Source: Acidovorax sp. CCYZU-2555 (GTDB lineage: Bacteria > Pseudomonadota > Gammaproteobacteria > Burkholderiales > Burkholderiaceae_C). Taken from it: a stretch of DNA of 64,000 bases. Location of the stretch: positions 29,413 through 93,412 of the forward strand of contig NZ_JAHCDD010000012.1 in NCBI RefSeq assembly GCF_018413525.1, written 5' to 3'. The notes under the pieces were generated by a model. That model was not told the DNA's origin. It did no database searches and was given only the letters and a program-made list of their open reading frames with translations. Positions 32,712-42,091 of this stretch are shown piece after piece (positions within the stretch are counted from its first letter, which is position 1; every line of letters starts with the position of its first letter). The position numbers and the translations under genes are program-made.

Positions 32712-33289
32712 GACGGTCCGCAAACAATGGCGCGCAGTGCGTGCAGCGCTGCGCCAACGTGCAGCCAGGAAAGAACCCGGGTGGTTTTGGAAAGTCCTGG
32801 CGTGCTCCATGCAAAGGAGCTTGCAGCGCAAGCCCCTGTGGGGCCGTGCGGGAAGTCAGTCGGCCTGTGCCGTGGCCTGAGCTTTCCGCACGGCGGCGGA
32901 AAGCAGGGCCGTAAAGCCGCAGAGGCTGATGAAGGCCGTGGGAACGCCTGTATGCCCGGGCGCAGCCGCGCAGCGCTGCGCCACAGGCAGGGCCTGGTCA
33001 GCGGGCGAAGGGAAGGCGATGGGCATGGAAATGGCGGCAATCAGGAGGCGCAATTATCGCATCGCCGGCATTTCCCCGTGGCTGGAGGGCCTGGCGCGCA
33101 TCCATGTAAAAACCTATATACAGCTCTGTCACGTGGCATCGCTACCCGCGCTTACCCGCAGATTCGTTAACATGACCCTCCCTTTTCACGCCGTGGCCCC
33201 CGGGCCCCGTGCTCCTGCGGTCAGGGGCTTGCTGGGCCGGTTGCCGGCCCGCGCGCGCCGACCGCGTTGATGATGGCAGAGACCTGAAC
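32712..33289. other. 578-base intergenic region between divergent genes
   Basis: No convincing gene is seen. It separates the repeat-protein gene (minus) from the DUF2760-Hsp70 operon (plus), so it should hold both promoters. A perfect nine-pair hairpin with a six-base loop lies at 32881-32904 (GCTTTCCGC with GCGGAAAGC), without a T run. An AT-rich pocket with TATATA at 33115-33120 is the best minus-10-like sequence for the plus operon, but no good minus-35 is present. Short open frames here lack ribosome sites and coding character. Confidence 0.6.
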
Positions 33290-33892
33290 ATGAACTCCAC
33301 TCCTCCCTCCTTCCTGTCGCGCATTGCGCTTGCCGTGAGCAGCTTCTTCGCCATCCTGGGCGATGCGCGTTTCGCGGCCAACGTCGCGCGGCTGCGCGGC
33401 GGTGAAGCGTTCGCGGCCGATGTGCCCGCGCCCGCAGCGGCGCCGGTCGCCGCAGCCCCTGCGCCCGTGGTGGCACCCGTCGCCGCGCCCGCGCCCGTCG
33501 CGCCCGCGCTGGCCTCCGAAACCAGCGCGCTGCAACTGCTGGGCCTGCTGCAGCGCGAAGCGCGCTTCGTCGACTTCGTGCAGGAAGACACCACGGGCTA
33601 CAGCGATGCCGACATCGGCGCCGCGACGCGCGTGGTGCATGCGGGCTGCCGCAAGGTGCTGGCCGAGCATTTCACGCTCGAGCCGGTGCGCAGCGAAGCC
33701 GAAGGCAGCCGCGTGACGCTGGCCGAAGGCTTTGACGCCACGGCCGTGCGCCTCACGGGCAATGTCGTCGGCCAGGCGCCGTTCACCGGCACGCTGGGCC
33801 ACCGCGGCTGGCGCGTGAGCGCCACGCGCCTGCCCCAGCTGACCGACGCCAAGGCGGCGAGCGTGGTTGCCCAGGCCGAGGTGGAACTGTGA
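33290..33892 (+). CDS. DUF2760 family protein
   Basis: This 200-residue protein has a hydrophobic N-terminal segment (about 8-25), an Ala/Pro/Val-rich linker (about 44-75) and a C-terminal domain (80-200) with LLGLLQREARFVDFVQED, typical of DUF2760. The function of this family is not known to me, but it is repeatedly encoded directly before Hsp70-type genes. The stop overlaps the next start (GTGA). It may be a membrane-linked partner of the two Hsp70 proteins downstream. Confidence 0.85.
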   Translation: MNSTPPSFLSRIALAVSSFFAILGDARFAANVARLRGGEAFAADVPAPAAAPVAAAPAPVVAPVAAPAPVAPALASETSALQLLGLLQREARFVDFVQEDTTGYSDADIGAATRVVHAGCRKVLAEHFTLEPVRSEAEGSRVTLAEGFDATAVRLTGNVVGQAPFTGTLGHRGWRVSATRLPQLTDAKAASVVAQAEVEL

Positions 33893-35739
33893 GCGGCTCG
33901 CGTTACAGCATCGGCATCGATCTGGGCACCACGCACTGCGCGCTGTCGTGGGTCGATCAGCAGGCCAGCGACGGCGACCAGGTGGTCCATGGCGTGCTCG
34001 AGATTCCCCAGCTCACCGGCCCGGCCGCGGTCGAATCCAAGCCGCTGCTGCCCTCGTTTCTCTACTTGCCGCATGAAAGCGAACTCGCTCCCGGCGACCT
34101 GGCCCTGCCCTGGGGCGCGCAGCAAGATTTCGCCGTCGGCGAACTCGCGCGCACGCGCGGCGCGGCCACGCCGATTCGCCTGGTGAGCAGCGCCAAGAGT
34201 TGGCTGTGCCATCCGGGCGTGGACCGGCGCGCGCCGCTGCTGCCGGCCGACGCGCCCGCCGAAGTGCACCGCATCTCGCCGCTCACGGCGTCCATCCGCT
34301 ATCTGTCGCACCTGCGCTGGGCCTGGGAGCAGGCCCACCCCGAAGCGCCATTTGATGCGCAGGACATCACGGTGACGATTCCCGCGTCGTTCGACCCGGC
34401 GGCGCGCGAACTCACGGCCGAGGCCGCGCGTGCGGCGGGCTTTCAGCAGCTGACGCTGCTGGAAGAGCCGCAGGCCGCGCTCTACAGCTGGATCCAGGGC
34501 AGCGCGGGCGACTGGCGCAAGCAGGTTCAGCCCGGCGATGTGATCCTGGTCGTCGACGTAGGCGGCGGCACCACCGATCTGTCGCTGATGGCGGTGCTCG
34601 AAAGCGCGGGCGAACTGAGCCTGCAGCGCGTCGCCGTGGGCGAACACATCCTGCTGGGCGGCGACAACATGGACCTGGCGCTCGCCTATGGCGTGGCGCG
34701 CAAGCTCGCGGCCGAAGGCCGGCAGCTCGATGCCTGGCAGACGCGCGCGCTGGCCCATGCCTGCCGCGCGGCCAAGGAAGCGCTGCTCAGCGATGCGTCG
34801 CTCGACAGCGTGCCCGTCGTCGTGCCCAGCCGCGGCTCCAAGCTGATCGGCGGCTCGGTGCGCACCGAAGTCACGCGCGCCGAACTCACGCAGATCCTGG
34901 TCGACGGCTTCTTCCCGCAAGTCGCGGCCAGCGACAAGCCGATCACGCGCGCGCGCGCCGCGCTGACCCAGCTGGGCCTGCCCTATGCGCAGGACGCTGC
35001 CGTCACGCGCCACCTCGCGGCCTTCCTGTCGCGCCAGGTGGGTGCCACCGAAGCCATCGAAGGCCTGCAGGGCACGCAGCCCGAAGGCGCGAGCTTCCTG
35101 CACCCTTCGGCCGTGCTGTTCAACGGCGGCGTGCTCAAGTCGGGCCTGATCGCCGAGCGCCTGCTGACGGTGCTCAACGGCTGGCTGGCAGCGGAAGGCG
35201 CGGCGCCCGCGCGGCTGCTCGGCGGTGCCGATCTCGATCTGGCCGTGGCGCGCGGCGCGGCCTATTTCGGCTATGTGCGCCAGGGCCGCGGCGTGCGCAT
35301 CCGCGGCGGCGCCGCGCAGTCGTACTACGTGGGCGTCGAATCGAACATGCCCGCCATTCCCGGCATGGAGCCGCCGCTGTCGGCGCTGTGCCTGGCACCG
35401 TTCGGCATGGAAGAGGGCACGGAAGTGACGCTCGACGCGCAGGAGTTCGGTCTGGTCGTGGGCGAGCCCGTGCGGCTGCGCTTCTTCGGCTCGTCGACGC
35501 GCCGCAACGACCAGGTCGGCAGCCTGCTCGAGTTCTGGGGCCCCGAGGAACTGGTGGAGCTGCAGGAAATCGAAATCCATCTGCCGGCACAAGGCCGCGC
35601 ACCGGGCGAAGTCGTCGCCGTGCGCCTGCATGCGAGCGTGACCGATATCGGTACGCTCGAATTGCACGCCGTGCCGCTGGGCAGCGAAGAGCGTTGGAAA
35701 GTCGAGTTCGACGTGCGCTCCGACAGCGCCGCGGGCTGA
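33889..35739 (+). CDS. Hsp70 family protein
   Basis: This 616-residue protein has an Hsp70 nucleotide-binding domain: phosphate-1 motif IGIDLGTTHCALSW near residue 8, the connect region (TVTIPASFDPAARELTAEAA), phosphate-2 VVDVGGGTTDLSLM and the adenosine site. The C-terminal part after about residue 440 is a short non-canonical substrate domain. It differs from DnaK and HscA, so it is a specialised paralog. GTG start is proposed because it overlaps the DUF2760 stop and the ATPase motif begins at once. It probably works with the next Hsp70 gene, 14 bases downstream. Confidence 0.9.
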   Translation: MSGSRYSIGIDLGTTHCALSWVDQQASDGDQVVHGVLEIPQLTGPAAVESKPLLPSFLYLPHESELAPGDLALPWGAQQDFAVGELARTRGAATPIRLVSSAKSWLCHPGVDRRAPLLPADAPAEVHRISPLTASIRYLSHLRWAWEQAHPEAPFDAQDITVTIPASFDPAARELTAEAARAAGFQQLTLLEEPQAALYSWIQGSAGDWRKQVQPGDVILVVDVGGGTTDLSLMAVLESAGELSLQRVAVGEHILLGGDNMDLALAYGVARKLAAEGRQLDAWQTRALAHACRAAKEALLSDASLDSVPVVVPSRGSKLIGGSVRTEVTRAELTQILVDGFFPQVAASDKPITRARAALTQLGLPYAQDAAVTRHLAAFLSRQVGATEAIEGLQGTQPEGASFLHPSAVLFNGGVLKSGLIAERLLTVLNGWLAAEGAAPARLLGGADLDLAVARGAAYFGYVRQGRGVRIRGGAAQSYYVGVESNMPAIPGMEPPLSALCLAPFGMEEGTEVTLDAQEFGLVVGEPVRLRFFGSSTRRNDQVGSLLEFWGPEELVELQEIEIHLPAQGRAPGEVVAVRLHASVTDIGTLELHAVPLGSEERWKVEFDVRSDSAAG

Positions 35740-35753
35740 TCGTAAGGCGAGCC

Positions 35754-38528
35754 ATGGCACGCTACATCGTCGGCATAGACCTGGGCACCAGCCATACGCT
35801 GCTGGCCTATGCGCCGGCCGACGGCAGCGCGCCGGTCGCGCTGCTGCCGATAGCGCAGCGCGTGTCCACGGCCGAGATCGCGGCCGCGGCGCTGTTGCCT
35901 TCGCTGCGCTACCAGGCGGGCGAGAGCGAACTCGCGCCCGCGACCTGGCAGCAGCCTTGGCCGCCGCTGTTCGCCAGCGATGCCGCGCCCGCGTTGCTCG
36001 GGCGCTATGCCCAGGACCTGGGCGCGCAGGTGCCGGGCCGGCTGGTGAGCAGCGCCAAGAGCTGGCTGTCGCATGCGGGCGTGGACCGCTCGGCGCCCAT
36101 TCTTCCCTGGGGCGCGCCCGAAGGCGTGCAGAAGATTTCGCCGCTGCAGGCCAGCGCGAGCTACCTGGCTCACCTGCGCGCGGCCTGGGATGCAGAGTTT
36201 CCCGCAGCGCCGCTCGCGCAGCAGGATCTGGTGCTCACTGTGCCCGCATCGTTCGACGAAGGCGCGCGCGCGCTCACGCTCGAAGCCGCGCAGCTGGCCG
36301 GCCTGCCGCCGCTGCGCCTGCTCGAAGAACCGCAGGCCGCGCTGCACGACTGGCTGCTGATGCAATCGGCCCAGGTCGGCGAGGCGCTGCAGGGCAGCGA
36401 ATGGCTGCTGGTAGTCGACATCGGCGGCGGCACCACCGATCTGAGCCTGGTGCAAGTCACGTCTATCGACGGCCTGCCCGAACTCACGCGCCGCGGCGTG
36501 GGCGCGCACCTGATGCTCGGCGGCGACAACATGGATCTGGCGCTGGCCCATGGCCTCGAAGCCGAAATGGCCGCGCCCCAGCCGCGGCTGTCGGCCGCGC
36601 GCTTTGCGCAGCTGGTGCAGCGCTGCCGCGTCGCCAAGGAGCAGCTGCTCGCCGACGACGCGCCCGAAGCCGTCACGGTCACGCTGCTGGGCAGCGGCGC
36701 GCAGCTGATGGGCGGCGCGCGCTCGGCTGAACTCCGGCGTGCAACCGTGCAGCAGCAGCTGCTTGACGGCTTCTTCCCGCTGCAGCCGCGTTCCGCGCGG
36801 CCGCAGCAGCGCCAGGGCGGCCTGCTGGCCTGGGGCCTGCCCTATCCCGCGGATGCGGCCATCACGCGCCATATCGCGGCGTTTCTGGCCGCCCATGCCG
36901 AGCTGCTGGGGCCGCAAGGCGTGCCCGACAGCGTGCTGTTCAACGGCGGCGTGTTCCACAGCCCGGCGATCGCCCAGCGCGTGTTCGATCAACTGGTGCA
37001 ATGGCGCGGCGCGCCGCTGCGCGTGCTGGTCAACGAGCACCCCGACTGGGCGGTGGCGCGCGGCGCCGTGGCCCATGGCCTGGAGCGCGCGCAGCGCGGC
37101 CGGCCCTCCCAGGCCTGTGCGGCGCCGCGCGGCCTGCGCATAGGCGGCGGCTCGGCGCGCAGCTATTTCCTGCGCCTGGACACCGACGACAGCCATCTGC
37201 GCGCGATCTGCATACTGCCCCAGGGCAGCGAAGAAGGCCTGGCCGTTCGCCTCGCAGTCCAGCGTTTTTCACTGCGCCTGGGCCAGGCCGTGCGCTTTCA
37301 TCTGCTCGCCTCGACCGCGACGGGCCAGGTGGCGGCCGGCGAGGTGCGCGATCTTCAAGGCGAGGAGCTGGTGCATCTGCCGCCGCTCACGGCCGTGCTG
37401 CCCGCGCCTGCGGGCCGCGAACGCGCCCAGGTCGAAGTGATGCTGCAGGCGACGATGACCGAAGTCGGCACGCTCGAAGTGCAATGTGTGGCCGTGCAGG
37501 ACCCGGCGCAGAACTGGCCCTTGGTCTTCGCCGTGCGTGGTGAGGCCGATGCCTCGACGCAGGCGCCGGAAAGTGCGGCCGCTGCCGCTTTGGCGCGCGC
37601 GATCGCGCAGATCGAGCGCGTGTTCGGCAGCCAGGACCAGAGCGTGGCGACCAAGGAAGTGAAACAGCTGCGCGCGGCACTCGAGAAGCTACTGGGCGCG
37701 CGCGAAAGCTGGGACCTCGCGCTGCTGCGCACGCTGTTCGACGCGCTGCTGGCGCGCGCGCGGCGCCGCCGGCGCACGCCCGAGCACGAGCGCAGCTGGC
37801 TCAATCTCGCGGGCTACTGCCTGCGCCCCGGCGTGGGCGCGCAGCTCGACGACTGGCGCATCGCCCAGGTCTGGGCGCTGCACGACCAAGGCATCGCCCA
37901 CCCGCAGGACAGCGGCAATTGGGCCGAATGGTGGATCTTCTGGCGCCGCGCGGCGGCCGGTCTTTCCGAAGCCCAGCAGATGCAATTGCTTGAAGATGTC
38001 GCCGGCCATATGCAGCAGGCAGGCCAGCGTGCGCAGGGCAAGTCTTCGGCGCTGGGCAGCTACGACGACATGGTGCGGCTGTTCGCGGTGCTCGAAAACG
38101 TTCCCTGGGTCTACCGGCTCGAAATGGGCCAGTGGATGCTGGACCGCCTGGGCAAGCCCGGCGAATCGCTGCAGACCTGGTGGGCGCTGGGGCGCATCTG
38201 CAGCCGCGTTCCGCAAAGCCCTGCGGGCGCGCACCAGATCATTCCGCCCGAGCAGCTCGATCCCTTCCTCGCTGCGGTGCTGGCCCAGGACTGGCGCCAC
38301 AACGACAGCGCGATGTTCGCCGCCGTGCAGATGGCGCGCATGACCGGCGACCGCGCGCGCGATCTGAGCGACGCCCAGCGCGCGCCGGTCATCGCCAGGC
38401 TCGCGCAGCAGCGCGCGCCCGAGAACTGGCAGGCGATGGTGGCCAGCGTGGTCGAACTCGATGCGGCCGAGCAGCGGCGCAGCTTCGGCGAAAGCCTGCC
38501 GCCGGGCTTGGTGCTGATCGTGGGCTGA
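35754..38528 (+). CDS. Hsp70 family protein with C-terminal DUF3731 domain
   Basis: This 924-residue protein begins with an Hsp70 ATPase domain (IGIDLGTSHTLLAY near residue 6; DIGGGTTDLSLV around 224-235) closely similar in order to the preceding protein. After about residue 600 it has a large extra region with LNLAGYCLRPGVGAQLDDW and WAEWWIFWRRAAAGLS, which I recognise as DUF3731. The two Hsp70s are 14 bases apart and probably form a paired chaperone system. Its substrates are unknown. Length is much greater than DnaK (about 640). Confidence 0.9.
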   Translation: MARYIVGIDLGTSHTLLAYAPADGSAPVALLPIAQRVSTAEIAAAALLPSLRYQAGESELAPATWQQPWPPLFASDAAPALLGRYAQDLGAQVPGRLVSSAKSWLSHAGVDRSAPILPWGAPEGVQKISPLQASASYLAHLRAAWDAEFPAAPLAQQDLVLTVPASFDEGARALTLEAAQLAGLPPLRLLEEPQAALHDWLLMQSAQVGEALQGSEWLLVVDIGGGTTDLSLVQVTSIDGLPELTRRGVGAHLMLGGDNMDLALAHGLEAEMAAPQPRLSAARFAQLVQRCRVAKEQLLADDAPEAVTVTLLGSGAQLMGGARSAELRRATVQQQLLDGFFPLQPRSARPQQRQGGLLAWGLPYPADAAITRHIAAFLAAHAELLGPQGVPDSVLFNGGVFHSPAIAQRVFDQLVQWRGAPLRVLVNEHPDWAVARGAVAHGLERAQRGRPSQACAAPRGLRIGGGSARSYFLRLDTDDSHLRAICILPQGSEEGLAVRLAVQRFSLRLGQAVRFHLLASTATGQVAAGEVRDLQGEELVHLPPLTAVLPAPAGRERAQVEVMLQATMTEVGTLEVQCVAVQDPAQNWPLVFAVRGEADASTQAPESAAAAALARAIAQIERVFGSQDQSVATKEVKQLRAALEKLLGARESWDLALLRTLFDALLARARRRRRTPEHERSWLNLAGYCLRPGVGAQLDDWRIAQVWALHDQGIAHPQDSGNWAEWWIFWRRAAAGLSEAQQMQLLEDVAGHMQQAGQRAQGKSSALGSYDDMVRLFAVLENVPWVYRLEMGQWMLDRLGKPGESLQTWWALGRICSRVPQSPAGAHQIIPPEQLDPFLAAVLAQDWRHNDSAMFAAVQMARMTGDRARDLSDAQRAPVIARLAQQRAPENWQAMVASVVELDAAEQRRSFGESLPPGLVLIVG

Positions 38529-38535
38529 CCCCCGC

Positions 38536-38811
38536 TCAGGCCGCGTTGGGATTGTTCTTGGGGTCCAGCCGGCGCGCCTCGGTATTGCGCGCATCGGTGT
38601 CTTTTTGTCCGCTGACGACGTCGGCATGCGCCTGGCGCATCTTCTCGCTGGGCGCGCCATGCGTCATGTCGACCGACTCGTCGCGCTCGTGCGGCAGCTT
38701 GGGCGCGTCGCTAGGCTCACCGTCTTCGCGTTCTGTGGTGTCCACGCTGCGCGGCGCATCGATGGTGTCGGTAGGCGTGGGAGTCTTCTGTGGAGTCTGG
38801 GGCTTGGTCAT
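38536..38811 (-). CDS. Small hydrophilic unknown protein
   Basis: The 91-residue protein is rich in Thr, Pro, Asp and Glu and looks intrinsically disordered (MTKPQTPQKTPTPTDT at the start). No signal peptide or fold is visible. It is convergent with the Hsp70/DUF3731 gene, with only seven bases between stops. Real expression is plausible because of a consistent frame and AAAGGA upstream of the ATG, but no function can be proposed. Confidence 0.6.
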   Translation of the reverse strand: MTKPQTPQKTPTPTDTIDAPRSVDTTEREDGEPSDAPKLPHERDESVDMTHGAPSEKMRQAHADVVSGQKDTDARNTEARRLDPKNNPNAA

Positions 38812-38897
38812 GGTTTTATCCTTTGCACGGGGAGCAGGTCCCCATGCTAGGCCGGCTGCCGCGACCCGCCTGTAGGCCGTAGCCGTTACGCCGCGGC

Positions 38898-39377
38898 CTA
38901 CTTCTTCACCGGAATCGGCGTGCTGCGCGGCACGGGCACGGCCGTGACGCTGTTTTGCGGCGAGCCTTCGATCACGCGGTCGGAGTAGGTCATGTAGACC
39001 AGCGTGTTGCGCGGCACGTCGAGCATGCGCACCACGCGCAGACGCTTGAACAGCAGCGAGGCGCGCTCGCTGTAGACCTCTTCCTGCTGGGGCAGCGGGG
39101 CGCTGATCGTGATGGCGCCGGTCTGGTGGCAGCTGATCGAGGCTTCGGCGCGGTCTTCGGCCAGGCCCAGCCCGCCCTTGATGCCGCCGGTCTTGGCGCG
39201 CGAGACATAGCAGGTCACGCCAGCCACCTTGGGGTCGTCATAGGCGTCGACCACGATCTTGTGGTCGGGGCCTATGAACTTGAAGACGGTGTCGACCGAA
39301 CCAATGGTTTCGGTCTGGGCGGCGCCGCAGCCGGCCAGGGCAAGAATCAGCAGGGCTTTGAGCGTTTTGTTGGGCAT
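38898..39377 (-). CDS. creA: CreA family protein
   Basis: This 159-residue secreted protein matches CreA: signal peptide (cleavage around 17-20), then [39 protein letters not shown] in pieces (about 25-65), a conserved pair of cysteines, and [15 protein letters not shown]. CreA is a conserved periplasmic protein of unknown function. The signal includes a Cys (AGCG) that could be a lipobox. ATG at 39377 is chosen because a signal peptide follows directly. It lies downstream of the cphA terminator, so it is a separate unit. Confidence 0.9.
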   Translation of the reverse strand: MPNKTLKALLILALAGCGAAQTETIGSVDTVFKFIGPDHKIVVDAYDDPKVAGVTCYVSRAKTGGIKGGLGLAEDRAEASISCHQTGAITISAPLPQQEEVYSERASLLFKRLRVVRMLDVPRNTLVYMTYSDRVIEGSPQNSVTAVPVPRSTPIPVKK

Positions 39378-39391
39378 GGCGGGCAGAAATG

Positions 39392-39415
39392 AAAAAAGGG
39401 GGCAGTGCCCCCTTT
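39392..39415 (-). terminator. Intrinsic terminator after cphA
   Basis: On the minus strand, a nine-pair stem (AAAGGGGGC with GCCCCCTTT) and three-base loop is followed by a run of six T. It lies 19 bases after the cphA stop and just before creA. This is the clearest Rho-independent terminator in the window. Confidence 0.88.
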
Positions 39416-39434
39416 GTACCATTCGCGCCGGCGT

Positions 39435-42020
39435 TCAGGGCGTTGCGCTGTCCGCGGCGTCGTCCACATGCTTTTGCAAGTGGGCCAGCGCGAGTTCGAC
39501 CTGGTCGATCAGCACCAGGCACAGATCGCCGGGCTGCAGGCGCGCGAGCGCGTGGTCGATGGCGACGAATTCGCCCTGGATCTCGGTCACATAGCTGGTG
39601 CGCGTCGCGCCGGTCAGGCCCTGCTGCAGCAGGCGCAGCACTTCGCCGTCTTCACGGCCGCGCTGGCAGGCGTCCTGGTACAGCACGACATCGTCAAATG
39701 CCTTGCCCAGGATCTTGGTCTGCTCGCTGATGTCCTGGTCGCGGCGGTCGCCCGCGCCGCTGATGACCACGCTGCGTTTCTTGGCCGGCATGGCTTCGAC
39801 GGCCTGGACCAGCGCGCGCATCGCGTCGGGGTTGTGGCCGTAGTCGGCGATGATCGTCGCACCGCGGTAGTCCATCACGTTGAAGCGGCCGGGTGCGTTG
39901 TCGCTGTCGTTGACAAAGCCCGACAGGCCGCGGCGAATGGTTTCCCAGGGCAGGTTCGCGCCCCAGGCCGCGGCCGTCGCGGCCATCACGTTCTCGACCT
40001 GGAAGCCTATGGTGCCGGCACGTGTGATCGGCACGTCGCGCAGCGAAATGGTCTCGCGCCACGAGCCTTCGGCGGCGACGATGTTGTCGCCGTCGACATA
40101 GACCACGCGGTTGCCCTGGGCGCGGTGCGTGGCCATCACGGGGTGGTGGCGGTCGGCCGCGAAGTAGATGATCTTGCCGGGGCACACGCTGGCCATGGCC
40201 GCGACATGGGGGTCGATCGCGTTGAGCACGCCATAGCCCGTGGGCGCGACGTTCTGCACGATCACGCGCTTGAGCACGGCGAGGTCTTCGACGGTGGTGA
40301 TGAAGTTCAGGCCGAGGTGGTCGCCTTCGCCCACATTGGTCACGACGGCGACCTGGCAGCGGTCGAAGCCCAGGCCTTCGCGCAGAATGCCGCCGCGCGC
40401 GCACTCGAGCACGGCAGCGTCGACTTCGGGGTGGGCCAGCACGTTGCGCGCGCTGCGCGGGCCCGAGCAGTCACCGCTGTCGATCTGGCGGCCGTTGACA
40501 TAGACGCCGTCGGTGTTGGTCATGCCCACGCGCAGGCCATGGGCCGCGAACAGGTGGCCGATGATGCGCGCGGTCGTGGTCTTGCCGTTGGTGCCGGTCA
40601 CGGCGATCACGGGAATGCGGCCGTCCTGGCCGTGGGCGAACAGTTGGTCGACCATGGGCACGCCCACATGGCGCGGCTTGCCGAACGAGGGCGCGAGGTG
40701 CATGCGCAGGCCGGGCGCGGCGTTGACTTCGACCACGCCGCCGTTTTGCTCTTCGAGCGGGCGCAGCATGGTTTCGCAGACCACGTCGACGCCGCAGATG
40801 TGCAGGCCTATGGTCTGCGCGGCTTCGATCGCGCGTGCCGCGATTTCGGGGTGCACGTCATCGGTCACGTCGGTGGCGCTGCCGCCGGTCGACAGGTTGG
40901 CGTTGTTGCGCAGCACCACGCGCTGGCCCTGGGCGGGAACGGAATCGGGCGTCAGGCCTTCGGCCGCGATATGCGCGACCGCGATGTCGTCGAGGCGGAT
41001 CTTGGTCAGCGCCGTGCCATGGCCCGAGCCGCGGCGCGGGTCGAGGTTGACGGTGTCGACCAGTTCGCGCACCGTGTGCTGGCCGTCGCCCAGCACCTGG
41101 GGCGGCTCGCGGCGCGCGGCGGCGACCAGCTGGTCGCCGACGACCAGCAGGCGGAAGTCATGGCCGGGCAGGAAGCGTTCGACCATCACCGTGCCGTATT
41201 TTTCGGCCGAAGCGTAGGCGGCGGCGAGCTGGCTGCGCTCGGTCAGGTTGACCGTGACGCCCTTGCCCTGGTTGCCGTCCTGGGGCTTGACCACGACCGG
41301 CAGACCGACTTCGAGCGCGACTTCCCAGGCTTCATCGACCGATTCAACGGGGCGGCCCAGCGGCACGGGCACGCCGGCCGAGTGCAGCAGGCGTTTGGTC
41401 AGGTCCTTGTCCTGGGCGATGGATTCAGCGACGGCGCTGGTGTTGTCGAGTTCGGCGGCCTGGATGCGGCGCGCCTTCGCGCCCCAGCCCAGCTGCACCA
41501 GCGAGCCCGAAGTCAGGCGGCGAAACGGAATGCCGCGCGCCACGGCGGCGTCGACGATGGCGCCCGTGGAGGGGCCGATGCGCTCGTCTTCATCGAGTTC
41601 GCGCAAGGCGGTGATCGCGGCTTCGGCGTCGAAGGCGGTGTCGTTCAGCGCGGCCTGCACCAGTTCCAGCGCCTTTTGCACGGCCTGCTTGCCCACGGCT
41701 TCCTCGGTGTACTCGACGACCACCTGGAAGGTGCCGTTTTCCAGCGTCTCATGCGTGCGGCTGAACGTCACCGGGCAGCCGGCCTGGGCCTGCAGCGACA
41801 GCGCCGCGACTTCGAGCACATGGGCCAGCGACAGCCGCTGGTCGGCGCCATGCGGCTGCAGCGGCGCGATGGTCGGGAAGCGCGCGCGCAGCTTCTCCTC
41901 GAAGCCGGCGATCGAGGTATAGCACTGCTCGTTGTCTTCGCACTGCACGATGGCTTCGATGGCGGTGCTGCGGGTCCAGAGATTCGGGCCACGCAAGGCG
42001 CGGATGCGGGTGATCTGCAT
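39435..42020 (-). CDS. cphA: Cyanophycin synthetase CphA
   Basis: This 861-residue enzyme makes cyanophycin, a storage polymer of aspartate with arginine side chains, using ATP. It has an N-terminal domain (1-160), an ATP-grasp domain (about 215-470, with VVVKPQDGNQGKGV) that adds aspartate, and a Mur-ligase-type domain with an intact P-loop (GTNGKTTT, 476-483) that adds arginine. Length is normal for CphA1. It is 71 bases downstream of cphA' on the same strand and ends at the terminator at 39392-39415. Confidence 0.97.
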   Translation of the reverse strand: MQITRIRALRGPNLWTRSTAIEAIVQCEDNEQCYTSIAGFEEKLRARFPTIAPLQPHGADQRLSLAHVLEVAALSLQAQAGCPVTFSRTHETLENGTFQVVVEYTEEAVGKQAVQKALELVQAALNDTAFDAEAAITALRELDEDERIGPSTGAIVDAAVARGIPFRRLTSGSLVQLGWGAKARRIQAAELDNTSAVAESIAQDKDLTKRLLHSAGVPVPLGRPVESVDEAWEVALEVGLPVVVKPQDGNQGKGVTVNLTERSQLAAAYASAEKYGTVMVERFLPGHDFRLLVVGDQLVAAARREPPQVLGDGQHTVRELVDTVNLDPRRGSGHGTALTKIRLDDIAVAHIAAEGLTPDSVPAQGQRVVLRNNANLSTGGSATDVTDDVHPEIAARAIEAAQTIGLHICGVDVVCETMLRPLEEQNGGVVEVNAAPGLRMHLAPSFGKPRHVGVPMVDQLFAHGQDGRIPVIAVTGTNGKTTTARIIGHLFAAHGLRVGMTNTDGVYVNGRQIDSGDCSGPRSARNVLAHPEVDAAVLECARGGILREGLGFDRCQVAVVTNVGEGDHLGLNFITTVEDLAVLKRVIVQNVAPTGYGVLNAIDPHVAAMASVCPGKIIYFAADRHHPVMATHRAQGNRVVYVDGDNIVAAEGSWRETISLRDVPITRAGTIGFQVENVMAATAAAWGANLPWETIRRGLSGFVNDSDNAPGRFNVMDYRGATIIADYGHNPDAMRALVQAVEAMPAKKRSVVISGAGDRRDQDISEQTKILGKAFDDVVLYQDACQRGREDGEVLRLLQQGLTGATRTSYVTEIQGEFVAIDHALARLQPGDLCLVLIDQVELALAHLQKHVDDAADSATP

Positions 42021-42091
42021 ATTCGGTTCTTTCAGATGGCGGGCTGGCGCGGGGCCAGCCGGGCATGCATGTCGTCGTGGTTTGCGTGAAA

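Noticed and set aside
30099..33170. Plus-strand open frame of over 1000 codons opposite phoD and the repeat-protein gene
   Set aside because: Translation has no fold-like pattern, and the opposite strand contains a clear PhoD with intact catalytic motifs.
32929..33270. Possible 113-residue gene before DUF2760
   Set aside because: No ribosome site, no domain and a composition typical of random frames in GC-rich DNA; it sits where promoters are expected.
33884..33909. Near match GGAACT-N13-GTTAC over the Hsp70 start
   Set aside because: One mismatch and one base shorter spacing than the four exact sites, and it lies within coding sequence of an unrelated operon.
38872..38901. GTAGGCCG/CGGCCTAC pairing at the creA stop codon
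   Set aside because: Eight pairs but a 14-base loop and no T run; not convincing as a terminator.
39405..42089. Very long plus-strand open frame of 894 codons opposite cphA
   Set aside because: Antisense shadow of cphA; low-complexity His/Gly/Ala-rich translation with no recognisable family.
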